Positions 1 to 7,876 of a DNA stretch of 64,000 nucleotides are shown here, piece by piece. The stretch lies in NCBI RefSeq assembly GCF_020178975.1, contig NZ_JAHXBU010000094.1:310001-374000 (forward strand), written 5' to 3'. Both the position numbers and the translations under genes were made by a program. Below the pieces are notes generated by a model. The model saw nothing but the letters and a program-made list of their open reading frames with translations, was not told the origin of the DNA and did no database searches. The stretch is from Cesiribacter sp. SM1. GTDB lineage: Bacteria; Bacteroidota; Bacteroidia; Cytophagales; Cyclobacteriaceae. How positions within the stretch are numbered: position 1 is the stretch's first letter; the number at the start of each line of letters is the position of its first letter.

Positions 1-119
1 CTTAAGAGCCAGCCTGTGTACGAAATTGCCCTGAAAATAACCTTTAGCTTTTACATCCCGAATGTATAGTGTTAAAGGCGTTTTAGCTAATTCTTTTAAA
101 ATTAGGTTACCATTAGAGT

Positions 120-142
120 AACTCATGAAAGGTGCTGTCGTA
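120..142 (+). promoter_or_regulatory. ECF-type promoter-like motif AAC-N16-CGTA
   Basis: AAC at 120-122 and CGTA at 139-142 are separated by exactly 16 bases and lie about 50 bases before the DUF2267 start codon. The pattern resembles promoters of extracytoplasmic-function sigma factors (AAC at -35, CGTA at -10). The same pair with the same spacing precedes the three small hydrophilic genes at 56.6-57.9 kb, which is the main reason for calling it. The sigma factor responsible is not known. Confidence 0.5.
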
Positions 143-190
143 GTTTTTAATAGAGATTAATTTTTTTGTAACCCCTTAATTTTTAAGTAT

Positions 191-631
191 ATGGCATTAG
201 ATTTCAATAAATTCGCACAAGAAGGTAATACATTCGTCAATCAACTTGCAGAAAAGCTAGGGCATACCAGCGAGCAGGACCGTGGGCAGGTAACCCGCAT
301 CCTTAAAGCTGTGATGCATACCCTTAGGGATAGCCTGGAGTTCCATGAAAACCTGCATGTTATTTCCCAGCTGCCAATGGCCCTTAAGGCTGTGTGGGTA
401 GACCAGTGGGAGTACAAGGAGAAGCCCCATCGTGCGCGCAGCATAGAGGAGTTTAAAGATATTGTTAAATCTTACCAGCGCCTCTATGGTGAACAGAATT
501 TTGACTGGGGCAAGGGTACAGACGAGATTGTACGGATTACCATCGACTCCCTGAAGCAGTACCTTACTACAGGTGAGGCCATTCATGTAATGGGCCAGCT
601 ACCTAAAGAGGTACAGGAGATCATGGGATAA
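191..631 (+). CDS. DUF2267 domain-containing protein
   Basis: This 146-residue cytoplasmic protein has no signal peptide or membrane segment. It looks like a full-length DUF2267 protein: two related helical halves (about residues 4-70 and 85-145), each ending in a similar stretch (VISQLPMAL near 57-65 and VMGQLPKEV near 133-141). The family's biochemical role is unknown to me. The gene is monocistronic, with an ECF-like motif upstream and a strong bidirectional terminator 14 bases after the stop. The promoter suggests it is switched on together with the small hydrophilic proteins at the other end of the window, so a stress-related role is plausible but is inference. Confidence 0.85.
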   Translation: MALDFNKFAQEGNTFVNQLAEKLGHTSEQDRGQVTRILKAVMHTLRDSLEFHENLHVISQLPMALKAVWVDQWEYKEKPHRARSIEEFKDIVKSYQRLYGEQNFDWGKGTDEIVRITIDSLKQYLTTGEAIHVMGQLPKEVQEIMG

Positions 632-644
632 AAGCTTGTTGAAA

Positions 645-691
645 GCATAAAAGAAGCGCTTCTGCTGTTTGCGGAAGCGCTTCTTTTATGC
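645..691. terminator. bidirectional terminator, 18-bp perfect stem
   Basis: The arms 645-662 and 674-691 are perfect reverse complements around an 11-base loop. A T-rich stretch follows on the plus side, and the internal A/T tracts let it work both ways. It lies between convergent genes (DUF2267 on plus, the secreted protein on minus). Confidence 0.85.
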
Positions 692-700
692 TTATATTTT

Positions 701-1699
701 TCATTTCAGGTTGGCTGCCTGCTCTTTGCGAAGGCCCTGCAGAAAATTATTCAAAGCAGTTTGCCAGTCGGCAGAGGCATCCCAGCTGGAGCCCGCATAC
801 ACATCGCCGCTTGGTATGTGACGAATGTAAAACTTGTAAAGCGGCTCACCGGTATCCGGCCCTGCCTGCAGCTCCAGCGGCGACTCTTCATTAGGTGCGT
901 AAGTAAGAAAACGGCGCAGGTTATCCTGTGCTGTATACAGGTAGAGCAGCACATAGGGATAGCCCTGCTTCATGCGCAGCACATCCTCGGCTGTTCCGGG
1001 TTCTGTAACACCCCATTCGTAGGGATAAAGCTGCATAATGCTTTTTAAAGCCGACAGGCTATCGCTGCTGCTGGTTTTCATGAATGCATAGCGGGGCACA
1101 GCCAGCTTATCGAACTTAAGGTCGAGCGGATAGGAGAAGAAGCGTTTTTTTATATTGATGTTATCCGTAGTATAAAACAGCTCCGGTGCCTCCGGTATCA
1201 GAAAATTGCTTAGATGCAGCTTTTCTGCATTGGCCGCCAGATACAGCGCTTCTGCTGCATCGGCAGGAGCAGCCGCTTTGGTTTGCCAGGCAGCAGTGCC
1301 GGCATCTACCAGTCCCAAACCTTTTTTACCGATGGGTGCAACGGTAAGGGTAATGTCGCTGCCCTTATCAACCAGAATAATATTCTGGATATCGCGCTGC
1401 TGAAAATCCCGTAAGAAACCACTGGTGGCATCGGGGCCTGAGAGTACATTGCCTAGCTCATAATAAGCAACCGCATCGATACCAGCTTTTCTTAAGCCGG
1501 GATGTAATGCTTTGGCAACTGCCTCCCACGAATTCTGACCGCCAGCTCCCTGCATTACGTTTATAACAACCACGCTACGGCTTTTAAGCAGCTCTGCAGG
1601 TAGTTTCTGGCTAATGGAGAGCTGAGAAACCGGGTTATTCTGCGCCACCCCCGAAAAAACCAGGCATAAAGCAATTAGAAGAAGCAGTAGGTGTTTCAT
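701..1699 (-). CDS. secreted protein of unknown function
   Basis: I do not recognise a named family. The frame is open from 1717, but the ATG at 1699 fits best because it places a classic Sec signal peptide at the very N-terminus (MKHLLLLLIALCLVFSGVAQ, cleavage after AQ). The mature part is about 310 residues, soluble-looking, with an alternating alpha/beta pattern in its first half (for example SVVVINVMQGAGG and NIILVDKGSD). It has no lipobox and no obvious catalytic motif. It is transcribed alone, and a heptanucleotide tandem repeat lies about 80 bases upstream of its start. A periplasmic location is likely; function is unknown. Confidence 0.7.
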   Translation of the reverse strand: MKHLLLLLIALCLVFSGVAQNNPVSQLSISQKLPAELLKSRSVVVINVMQGAGGQNSWEAVAKALHPGLRKAGIDAVAYYELGNVLSGPDATSGFLRDFQQRDIQNIILVDKGSDITLTVAPIGKKGLGLVDAGTAAWQTKAAAPADAAEALYLAANAEKLHLSNFLIPEAPELFYTTDNINIKKRFFSYPLDLKFDKLAVPRYAFMKTSSSDSLSALKSIMQLYPYEWGVTEPGTAEDVLRMKQGYPYVLLYLYTAQDNLRRFLTYAPNEESPLELQAGPDTGEPLYKFYIRHIPSGDVYAGSSWDASADWQTALNNFLQGLRKEQAANLK

Positions 1700-1775
1700 T
1701 ATACAATTAACCGACAAGCCTTATTTTTAGTATAGGCAATCTTAAAGTTGCACAAAAAAAGTATCACGTACAAAA

Positions 1776-1836
1776 TATATGGTATATGGTATATGGTATA
1801 TGGTATATGGTATATGGTATATGGTATATGGTATAT
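1776..1836. repeat. heptanucleotide tandem repeat (TATATGG)8
   Basis: Eight perfect head-to-tail copies of TATATGG occupy 1776-1831, followed by a partial TATAT. The array lies between the aldehyde dehydrogenase stop (1936) and the start of the secreted-protein gene (1699, minus), that is, in the likely promoter region of the latter. Seven is not a multiple of three and slippage would change promoter spacing, but whether it varies is unknown. Confidence 0.95.
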
Positions 1837-1935
1837 AACAATTATTCCCGGCACCCACGCCATGTTTTAGATTTTCCGCCAGCTTAATCTTAGAATCTAT
1901 TGTCTGTCTTCTAGTTTCTCATCTCCGCCAACGCC

Positions 1936-3384
1936 TCACAGGTACTTCAACATCAGGTTAATAAACTTTTGAATCTTTGGCGAATAAGGAGGTTTGAAAG
2001 TACCGGTTGAGGTTAAACCGCTCCGCTGCCGCATTACCGGCTTTTGGTTGCTGAAGTCCATAAAGCCCCAGTGCCCGTGTGCCTTGCCGATGCCGCTCCA
2101 GTTAACTCCGCCAAAGGGAAGGTTGGGCTGCAGGTAGTGAATGGCTGTATCGTTAAGGCATACACCACCGGCAGAAGTGCGCTGCAGCACTGCTGTCTCT
2201 ACCTCTTTGCGGTTAGTAAAAAGGTACAACGACAGGGGCTTGGGCTTGGCATTTACATAACTGATCGCCTCCGACAGATCTGTATAACGCCTGATGGGCA
2301 GAATAGGACCAAAAATCTCTTCCTGCATCAGGCTGCTTTCTTCAGGCACATCGGTAACTACTGTTGGCGCAACAAAAAACTGGGCAGCATCGAAATTACC
2401 TCCTGTTTCTACTACAGCACCTGCATCTGCCGCTTCATCCAATGCAGCCTTTAGTCGCTCAAAATGTCTTTTATTAATAATGCGGGCATAGTCATTACTT
2501 TCCTTTACCTGAGCTCCTTCGCCACCATACATGCCGTTGATGGCCTTCCTTAATTCCTGCACCAGTTGCTCACACACACGCTCATGCACCAGCACATAAT
2601 CGGGCGCTATGCAGGTTTGGCCGGCATTGAGCCATTTACCAAAGGCAATGCGCTCGGCTGCTTCTTTCAGGTTGGTGGTGTAATCAACTATGGCTGGAGA
2701 TTTACCCCCTAATTCCAGGGTTGCGGAGGATAGATTTTCGGCAGCCGCCTTCATGATGATCTTACCCACCTGCGGACTGCCGGTAAAGAAAATATGGTCG
2801 AAAGGCAGCTTCAGCAAAGCCTGAGCTACCTCTTTGCCCCCCTTAAATAGTGCCACTTCATGAGGCTGGTATGTTTCTGCCACCATACGCTCCAGCAGGC
2901 CTGAGGTATGTGGCGTTTCTTCCGATGGCTTAAGCATGGCAGTACAGCCTGCCGCAAGGCAGCTTACCAGGGGCACCAGCAGCAGATTGAAGGGGTAATT
3001 CCAGGGGGCAATGATCAGGCTTACGCCTTTTGGCTCGTACTGAATGTAGGAGCGTGTACCCATAAACTGCAGCGGTGTTTTTACCTTTTGGGGCTTCATC
3101 CAGTCGTGCAGATGCTTAATGGCATGTTTTATCTCGGCCTGCACCGGGTATATTTCTGTAAGATCGGTCTCCGGATTAGGCTTTCCAAAGTCTCTGTAGA
3201 GTGCTTCATGAATGGCATTACGGTTCACCTCCATCCAGCGCTGCAACTTCTTCAAACGCTCTATGCGCTCTTCTGCCGTGCTTCTGCGCCAGGCCTGGCT
3301 GGTAGTTCGCTGTTGCTGGAACACCTGTAGCATTTGTGCAGGTGCATCGGTATCTAAGGCAGAAGTGGTAGCAGCTGTTTCCAT
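1936..3384 (-). CDS. aldehyde dehydrogenase family protein (class 3-like)
   Basis: This 482-residue NAD(P)-dependent aldehyde dehydrogenase oxidises aldehydes to carboxylic acids. The active-site landmarks are present: PWNYP with Asn129, the Glu224 loop LELGGKSP, and the nucleophile Cys258 in NAGQTC. It lacks a long C-terminal extension, and the end is the basic-hydrophobic tail typical of class 3/fatty-aldehyde-type enzymes (PPYSPKIQKFINLML), which may touch the membrane. The start at 3384 gives a normal N-terminus for the family. The substrate cannot be read from sequence. The next minus-strand gene upstream (3427-4674) is only 42 bases away, so the two are probably co-transcribed. Confidence 0.9.
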   Translation of the reverse strand: METAATTSALDTDAPAQMLQVFQQQRTTSQAWRRSTAEERIERLKKLQRWMEVNRNAIHEALYRDFGKPNPETDLTEIYPVQAEIKHAIKHLHDWMKPQKVKTPLQFMGTRSYIQYEPKGVSLIIAPWNYPFNLLLVPLVSCLAAGCTAMLKPSEETPHTSGLLERMVAETYQPHEVALFKGGKEVAQALLKLPFDHIFFTGSPQVGKIIMKAAAENLSSATLELGGKSPAIVDYTTNLKEAAERIAFGKWLNAGQTCIAPDYVLVHERVCEQLVQELRKAINGMYGGEGAQVKESNDYARIINKRHFERLKAALDEAADAGAVVETGGNFDAAQFFVAPTVVTDVPEESSLMQEEIFGPILPIRRYTDLSEAISYVNAKPKPLSLYLFTNRKEVETAVLQRTSAGGVCLNDTAIHYLQPNLPFGGVNWSGIGKAHGHWGFMDFSNQKPVMRQRSGLTSTGTFKPPYSPKIQKFINLMLKYL

Positions 3385-3426
3385 AAGTTCTTTTCGTTTC
3401 TTTACGGCTTAAATAAAGATTGGATA

Positions 3427-4674
3427 CTAACCAAAGAGTACCTTCAGGTAAAAGGAGGGCTTTTTAAGCTGCTGGCGCACATCCATATCGGTAAGCATAC
3501 AGCTGATGGTTTGCCGCAGGGTTTCGTTGGCCGTGGCTTTGTTTACCACCATACTGAAAAGCCAGGGATAATTGAGCAGGTCCTGCAGGGTTTTGCTAAG
3601 CCTTAGCTCTTTCCAGAGCCTGTTGTAAATGGCTGTATCATAACCCTTCAGAAAAGCCGCAGTGTAGTTTTGCGCCTCCAGGGCCTTTTGCGCCCACTGG
3701 GCTGCCAGCTCCCCACTGGCCAGCGCATTGCCAATGCCTTCTCCCGTAAATGGATCGATGAGTGAGGCAGCATCGCCGGCCAGCATAAAGTTATCGCCGC
3801 TAACACCCCTCTTCTTTGAACCCAGCGGCAGCCCAAAGCCTTTTACCTCATCCAGCCGCCTGGCATGCCTAAAGCGCTCCCGCAGCTGCGGGTCCTGCGC
3901 TATAAGCTCCAGCATAGATTTGCGCAGGTTTACCTTTTTTTTGGCCACCATATCGCTGCGCATGCCGGCACCTACATTGGCCCTGCCATCGGGCAGGGGA
4001 AATATCCAGAAATAACCCGGCAGAAACTCCTTCAGAAAATGCAGCTCAATGTGCCCATCGGGGTGCAGTCCCTGCACGCCTTCATAATAGGCCCGGATGC
4101 CGGCAACATAATGCCGCTTTTCGGCATGAATGCCCCCCAGTGCTTTTGCCTGCTGCGAGTGTGCTCCGTTGGCAAAAACAGCCAGCTTTGCCTCTACCTC
4201 TACAAGGCCTTTTTCATCCTGCAGCCGCACACAGTCTGCCGAAACACGTTCCCATTTAACCAGCGCCACACCTTCTGCTACCTCGATCAGCGGATGCTGC
4301 TTGCACTGCTCCATCAGAAAATTATCGAACCAGAGCCTGGGTGCCACATAGCCGGGGGGTTGGGCCTGAGGCAAGTGGCGGTCTACAAAAGGAACATCCA
4401 GCACCTGCCGGTTTGGGGCCACAAAACGGGCACCCCAGCTGGGCAGTGCGGCAGGCGCAGCAGCCAGCGCTTCCTTAAGTTCCGGGGCCAGCCTGTTGAG
4501 CATGGCTACCGACCAGCCACTAAGGCCATCGCCACAAATTTTATCCCTGGGAAAGCGGGCTTTATCGACCAGCAGGCAGGCAACACCGGCTTTTGCAAGA
4601 AAAAGAGCAGTAGCGCAGCCAGCAGGGCCTGCGCCAACAATGCAGATTTGGTTTTTGTACAACACAGTCTTCAA
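3427..4674 (-). CDS. geranylgeranyl reductase family FAD-dependent oxidoreductase
   Basis: This 415-residue flavoprotein is of the geranylgeranyl reductase/halogenase fold. The N-terminus binds FAD through GAGPAG (residues 14-19), followed by the acidic end of the second strand and RDKICGDG (43-50). The second FAD motif is AGDAASLIDPFTGEG (299-313). Members reduce isoprenoid chains or act as monooxygenases; in Bacteroidota close relatives are often linked to lipid or pigment modification, but nothing here fixes the substrate. Probably first gene of a two-gene operon with the downstream aldehyde dehydrogenase. The region upstream is shared with the divergent SpoIIE phosphatase. Confidence 0.85.
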   Translation of the reverse strand: MKTVLYKNQICIVGAGPAGCATALFLAKAGVACLLVDKARFPRDKICGDGLSGWSVAMLNRLAPELKEALAAAPAALPSWGARFVAPNRQVLDVPFVDRHLPQAQPPGYVAPRLWFDNFLMEQCKQHPLIEVAEGVALVKWERVSADCVRLQDEKGLVEVEAKLAVFANGAHSQQAKALGGIHAEKRHYVAGIRAYYEGVQGLHPDGHIELHFLKEFLPGYFWIFPLPDGRANVGAGMRSDMVAKKKVNLRKSMLELIAQDPQLRERFRHARRLDEVKGFGLPLGSKKRGVSGDNFMLAGDAASLIDPFTGEGIGNALASGELAAQWAQKALEAQNYTAAFLKGYDTAIYNRLWKELRLSKTLQDLLNYPWLFSMVVNKATANETLRQTISCMLTDMDVRQQLKKPSFYLKVLFG

Positions 4675-4931
4675 TTAGAAGAAAAAATGTCTTGCTTCAA
4701 AATTTAGTATTTCTTTTTGCCTCCGGAAGGCCCTGGCTTTTAAAACAGGGCTTATGCAAGTGACTGAACTAGACTAAGTTCAAGCTAATTGAAGACAGAT
4801 TTTTATGTTTTGGAAGCCAAAATTCAGAGACATTTTTTCTTGTTTAAACAATAGTTTGTATATTCAGTCTTGCCGTTTTCCTTAACTCCTTTGAGGCGCA
4901 ACCAGAGTTTAGCCCTATAATTATTGTTCTT

Positions 4932-6527
4932 GTGCAGGATAATTTGCAAGGTATAGAAGACAGACTTTCTGCCGGCAGAAAGGCAATTAGTAGAAAAGCC
5001 CTGATGCAAATGGGCTTTGTGCTGGCACTTTTGCTGATAGCCGTAGAAATGTATACTACCTACAGTAGTTTAGAGGCCTATGCTGCAGAAAACAAAGAAA
5101 CCATTACCACCTACAAGCTGCTCAATGCCTCGGAGCAGCTGATCTCCACTTTAAAAGATGCCCAAACCAGCCAGCGGGGCTACATTTTAACCCAAAATTC
5201 AGAATTTCTGGAGCCCTACCATGAGGCAAATAAGCAGGTACCGGAGTTAGTTCAGCAGCTGCGGGCACTAACAGCCGTTTATCCGGATGAACAAAAGGTC
5301 TTTTATGATATAGAAGAACGAGTGGCACGGCTACAGGCATACCTGGCAGAAACCATAAATCTTAGCAAATATAAGAGCCGCGAGGAGGCCATTAGCCTGG
5401 TTAAAAATGAAACAGGTGCAAACCTGATGGATAGCTTAAAAAGCGATATCCGAAGCTTTGAGGCTTCATTTCAGGATTTGCTCCAGAACCAGAAAGCAAC
5501 CACCTCTACAGCCCGGCTACAGGCAAGCATGTACGGACTCTCTGGTGGGTTTATAAGCCTGGCACTGCTTTTTATTACTTATGTATCGCTTCGCCGCATG
5601 CTCTCTAAAGAGGAGATACTGGCAAGAGGCCTTAAAGAAGAAGTTCAAAAACAAACCGAAGAACTCCATGCCGCAAACGAGGAGCTGCTGGCAGGCAATG
5701 AAGAACTGACTGCCTACGTAGAAAACCTTAACACCACCCAGGAAGCACTGGAACGGCAGCAGGCCTGCCTGCAACATGCCTACAGGCAGCTGGAAAGCGA
5801 GGATGCACGCAAATCAGCAGAACTGGAGGAAGCACGGGCACTGCAGCTTTCCATGCTGCCCGATGCACCCCCTGCACTCCCGCACCTGGACCTGAAACTG
5901 TACCTGGAATCGGCCTCTGAAGTAGGCGGCGATTACTACGACTACCGCATAAACCCTGATGGTAACTTTACTTTTGCCATTGGCGATGTAACCGGCCATG
6001 GCCTGAAAGCCGGCATCCTGGTTGCCACCGCCAAAAGTTACTTTCAAAACCTCTGGGACCAGCCGGGCGAGGTTATCCTGCAGAAAACATCCGAAGGCAT
6101 TCGGAGCCTTAAGTTGCGTGGCATGTACATGGGCATGATGGTACTGCAGCAGCAAGGCAGCCACTACACTGTTACCGCTGCCGGAATGCCACCCTTGCTA
6201 CATTTCAGGAAGCGCAGTGGCGAGGTAGAGATCATAAAACTGCCAGGCCTGTTTTTAGGCTTTCATGAAAAACAGCAATTTCAGCAGCAGCAGGTATTAC
6301 TCGAAGAAGGTGATATACTGCTCGCCCTAACGGATGGATTGCTGGAAGCGAAAAACCCCTCCCGCAAAGTGCTGGGCATAAAACGGCTGGCTAATAAATT
6401 AAAGGAGCTGGCCCATCTTACAACATCAGACATAAGCGGCGAGCTGATTCGCTACGGCAGAACATGGATACAGAACCCTGGTGGCTTTACTGATGATCTG
6501 TCGATGATCATTCTAAAAGGAAAATAG
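4932..6527 (+). CDS. CHASE3-domain sensor with SpoIIE/PP2C phosphatase output
   Basis: This 531-residue membrane receptor-phosphatase has a transmembrane helix at about 26-44, a periplasmic CHASE3 sensor at about 46-185 (note TSQRGYILT), a second helix at 201-221, and a long coiled coil at about 225-305 with repeated EELLAGNEEL-like heptads. A PP2C/SpoIIE domain fills the rest, with EVGGDYYDY (330-338), GDVTGHGLKAG (351-361) and TDDLSMIIL near the C-terminus supplying the metal-binding aspartates. Such enzymes dephosphorylate anti-anti-sigma or similar partners; none is encoded next door. The frame begins at a GTG (4932); an ATG at 5004 would remove only the cytoplasmic tail and is an alternative start. 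Confidence 0.88.
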   Translation: MQDNLQGIEDRLSAGRKAISRKALMQMGFVLALLLIAVEMYTTYSSLEAYAAENKETITTYKLLNASEQLISTLKDAQTSQRGYILTQNSEFLEPYHEANKQVPELVQQLRALTAVYPDEQKVFYDIEERVARLQAYLAETINLSKYKSREEAISLVKNETGANLMDSLKSDIRSFEASFQDLLQNQKATTSTARLQASMYGLSGGFISLALLFITYVSLRRMLSKEEILARGLKEEVQKQTEELHAANEELLAGNEELTAYVENLNTTQEALERQQACLQHAYRQLESEDARKSAELEEARALQLSMLPDAPPALPHLDLKLYLESASEVGGDYYDYRINPDGNFTFAIGDVTGHGLKAGILVATAKSYFQNLWDQPGEVILQKTSEGIRSLKLRGMYMGMMVLQQQGSHYTVTAAGMPPLLHFRKRSGEVEIIKLPGLFLGFHEKQQFQQQQVLLEEGDILLALTDGLLEAKNPSRKVLGIKRLANKLKELAHLTTSDISGELIRYGRTWIQNPGGFTDDLSMIILKGK

Positions 6528-6551
6528 GTAGACTCCTTCTTCTACACCCGG

Positions 6552-6577
6552 GCCGCCCCTTTTGTGGGCGGCTTTTT
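6552..6577 (+). terminator. rho-independent terminator of the SpoIIE gene
   Basis: The arms GCCGCCC (6552-6558) and GGGCGGC (6566-6572) form a GC-rich stem, followed directly by TTTTT (6573-6577). Confidence 0.8.
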
Positions 6578-6625
6578 CTTTTCCCCTACCCTTACTATAT
6601 TATCATAGTATATTTTTTCAGATAC

Positions 6626-7045
6626 ATGATAGCAGCAACATTTTCCAGAGCACTTGCCCCTTTCAGCCATTGGGGACTCCTGGCATTGCGCCTGGCTTTT
6701 GCCGTACAGCTGATCCACGGAACCCAGGATAATGTTTTTAGCTGGGAGCGCATGCTGGAGTTTCGCGATTTCCTGGAAGCAAGAGGGGTTCCTGCCCCGC
6801 TTGTTGCTGCACATGTTTCGGCTTACGCCCAGTTTATTTGCGGCATCCTGTGGATCGTTGGCTGGCAAACCAGGCTGGCTGCTGCCATTATGGTGATAAA
6901 CTTTATTGCAGCACTTATTATCGTACACATAGGCCTGCCTTACGAACAAAACTTTCCTGCCATTAACGTGCTGGCCGTTTCATTCTGCCTGTTGCTTACC
7001 GGTCCGGGCAAAATATCGCTCGATCACCGGCAGCATGCTGCCTGA
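6626..7045 (+). CDS. DoxX family membrane protein
   Basis: This 139-residue integral membrane protein has four predicted helices, near residues 16-35, 62-80, 83-102 and 108-125. LRLAFAVQLIHGTQDNV near the first helix and GILWIVGWQTRLAA in the third are typical of DoxX/DoxD-like proteins. The biochemical role is poorly defined; relatives are tied to redox and thiosulfate or quinone metabolism. It stands alone between the SpoIIE terminator and the MarR regulator; the roughly 170-base gap before the MarR promoter suggests an independent unit. Confidence 0.8.
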   Translation: MIAATFSRALAPFSHWGLLALRLAFAVQLIHGTQDNVFSWERMLEFRDFLEARGVPAPLVAAHVSAYAQFICGILWIVGWQTRLAAAIMVINFIAALIIVHIGLPYEQNFPAINVLAVSFCLLLTGPGKISLDHRQHAA

Positions 7046-7211
7046 GTAACAGCCAGGAATAGCTGGAAAGCAACAAATTTCTTCAAACCAAAGCCTTAAC
7101 TGCTTAAAAAGGCCTTAAACAAATTTTCTACCCTATTTTTATACAGATAGGCTAATCCCGACTGCCTTCTTCCCGTTTTTCAGTATGGGGCATCAGGAAA
7201 ATATATTATAA

Positions 7212-7246
7212 ATGTTATGCATGCATAACATATTTTTTTATATTTG
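7212..7246 (+). promoter_or_regulatory. 20-bp palindromic operator overlapping a TAnnTTTG promoter
   Basis: Positions 7212-7231 form a perfect 20-bp palindrome (half site ATGTTATGCA). Eight bases further on, at 7239-7246, is TATATTTG, a perfect match to the Bacteroidota -7 box TAnnTTTG. The palindrome therefore covers the spacer and -33 region of the promoter that reads into the MarR gene at 7313. This is the layout expected for self-repression by a dimeric MarR protein. Confidence 0.75.
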
Positions 7247-7312
7247 AGTTAATACAAACGCAGCCTGTATGATTTTCAAACGGTTGCAGGAGCAGCTATC
7301 GACCTGGCATCT

Positions 7313-7747
7313 ATGAAGAGAGAAGAAACTGTAGATTATAATATTAAAGCAGCCTGGCATGCCATATCACGCATGTATAACACAGAAGCTGGCAAGTACG
7401 ATATTACCACCTCTATTGGCTTTGTGCTGCTGAACATTGATGCTGAACTGGGTACACCGGCCACCAAAATTGCACCACTGCTGGGCCTGGAGGCACGCAG
7501 CCTTACCAGGATGCTGAAGAACATGGAAGAAAAGGGCCTGATCTACCGCCAGGCAGACCCTGTAGACCGGCGCCTGGTGAGAATTTTTTTAACAGAAGAA
7601 GGAAAAAATAAAAAAGAAATCTCACGCCGCACTGTAAAATCTTTCAACCAGGCGGTAGTAGAGAACATCCCTCCTAACAAACTACAGTGCTTCTTTGAAG
7701 TTATCAATTCTATCAACAGGCTTGTAGATGAACACAAGTTTAAATAG
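7313..7747 (+). CDS. MarR family transcriptional regulator, probable fad regulator
   Basis: This 144-residue winged-helix dimer has a recognition helix in the region ATKIAPLLGLEARSLTRMLK (about 50-69), followed by the wing with DPVDRRLVRIFLTEEGK (about 82-98), the hallmark of MarR proteins. The short N-terminal helices and C-terminal helix should form the dimer interface. It is immediately upstream of, and co-directional with, the beta-oxidation genes fadN, fadA and fadE. This suggests that it senses acyl-CoAs or fatty acids and represses the pathway. A perfect palindrome overlapping its own promoter is the likely binding site. Ligand assignment is inference from context. Confidence 0.88.
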   Translation: MKREETVDYNIKAAWHAISRMYNTEAGKYDITTSIGFVLLNIDAELGTPATKIAPLLGLEARSLTRMLKNMEEKGLIYRQADPVDRRLVRIFLTEEGKNKKEISRRTVKSFNQAVVENIPPNKLQCFFEVINSINRLVDEHKFK

Positions 7748-7876
7748 CAGCAAGATGTGAGCAATAAGATGATAGGCCTGGGGCTGTAAACCTGCAGTTC
7801 TGTCTCTTATATACAACTTCTAATACTTCTTTCTTCTAACCACTATAATTTAATCTAAACCCATACACCAAGCTAT

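Noticed and set aside
1776-1836. CRISPR or other spaced repeat array
   Set aside because: Copies are directly adjacent heptamers with no spacers; it is a simple tandem repeat.
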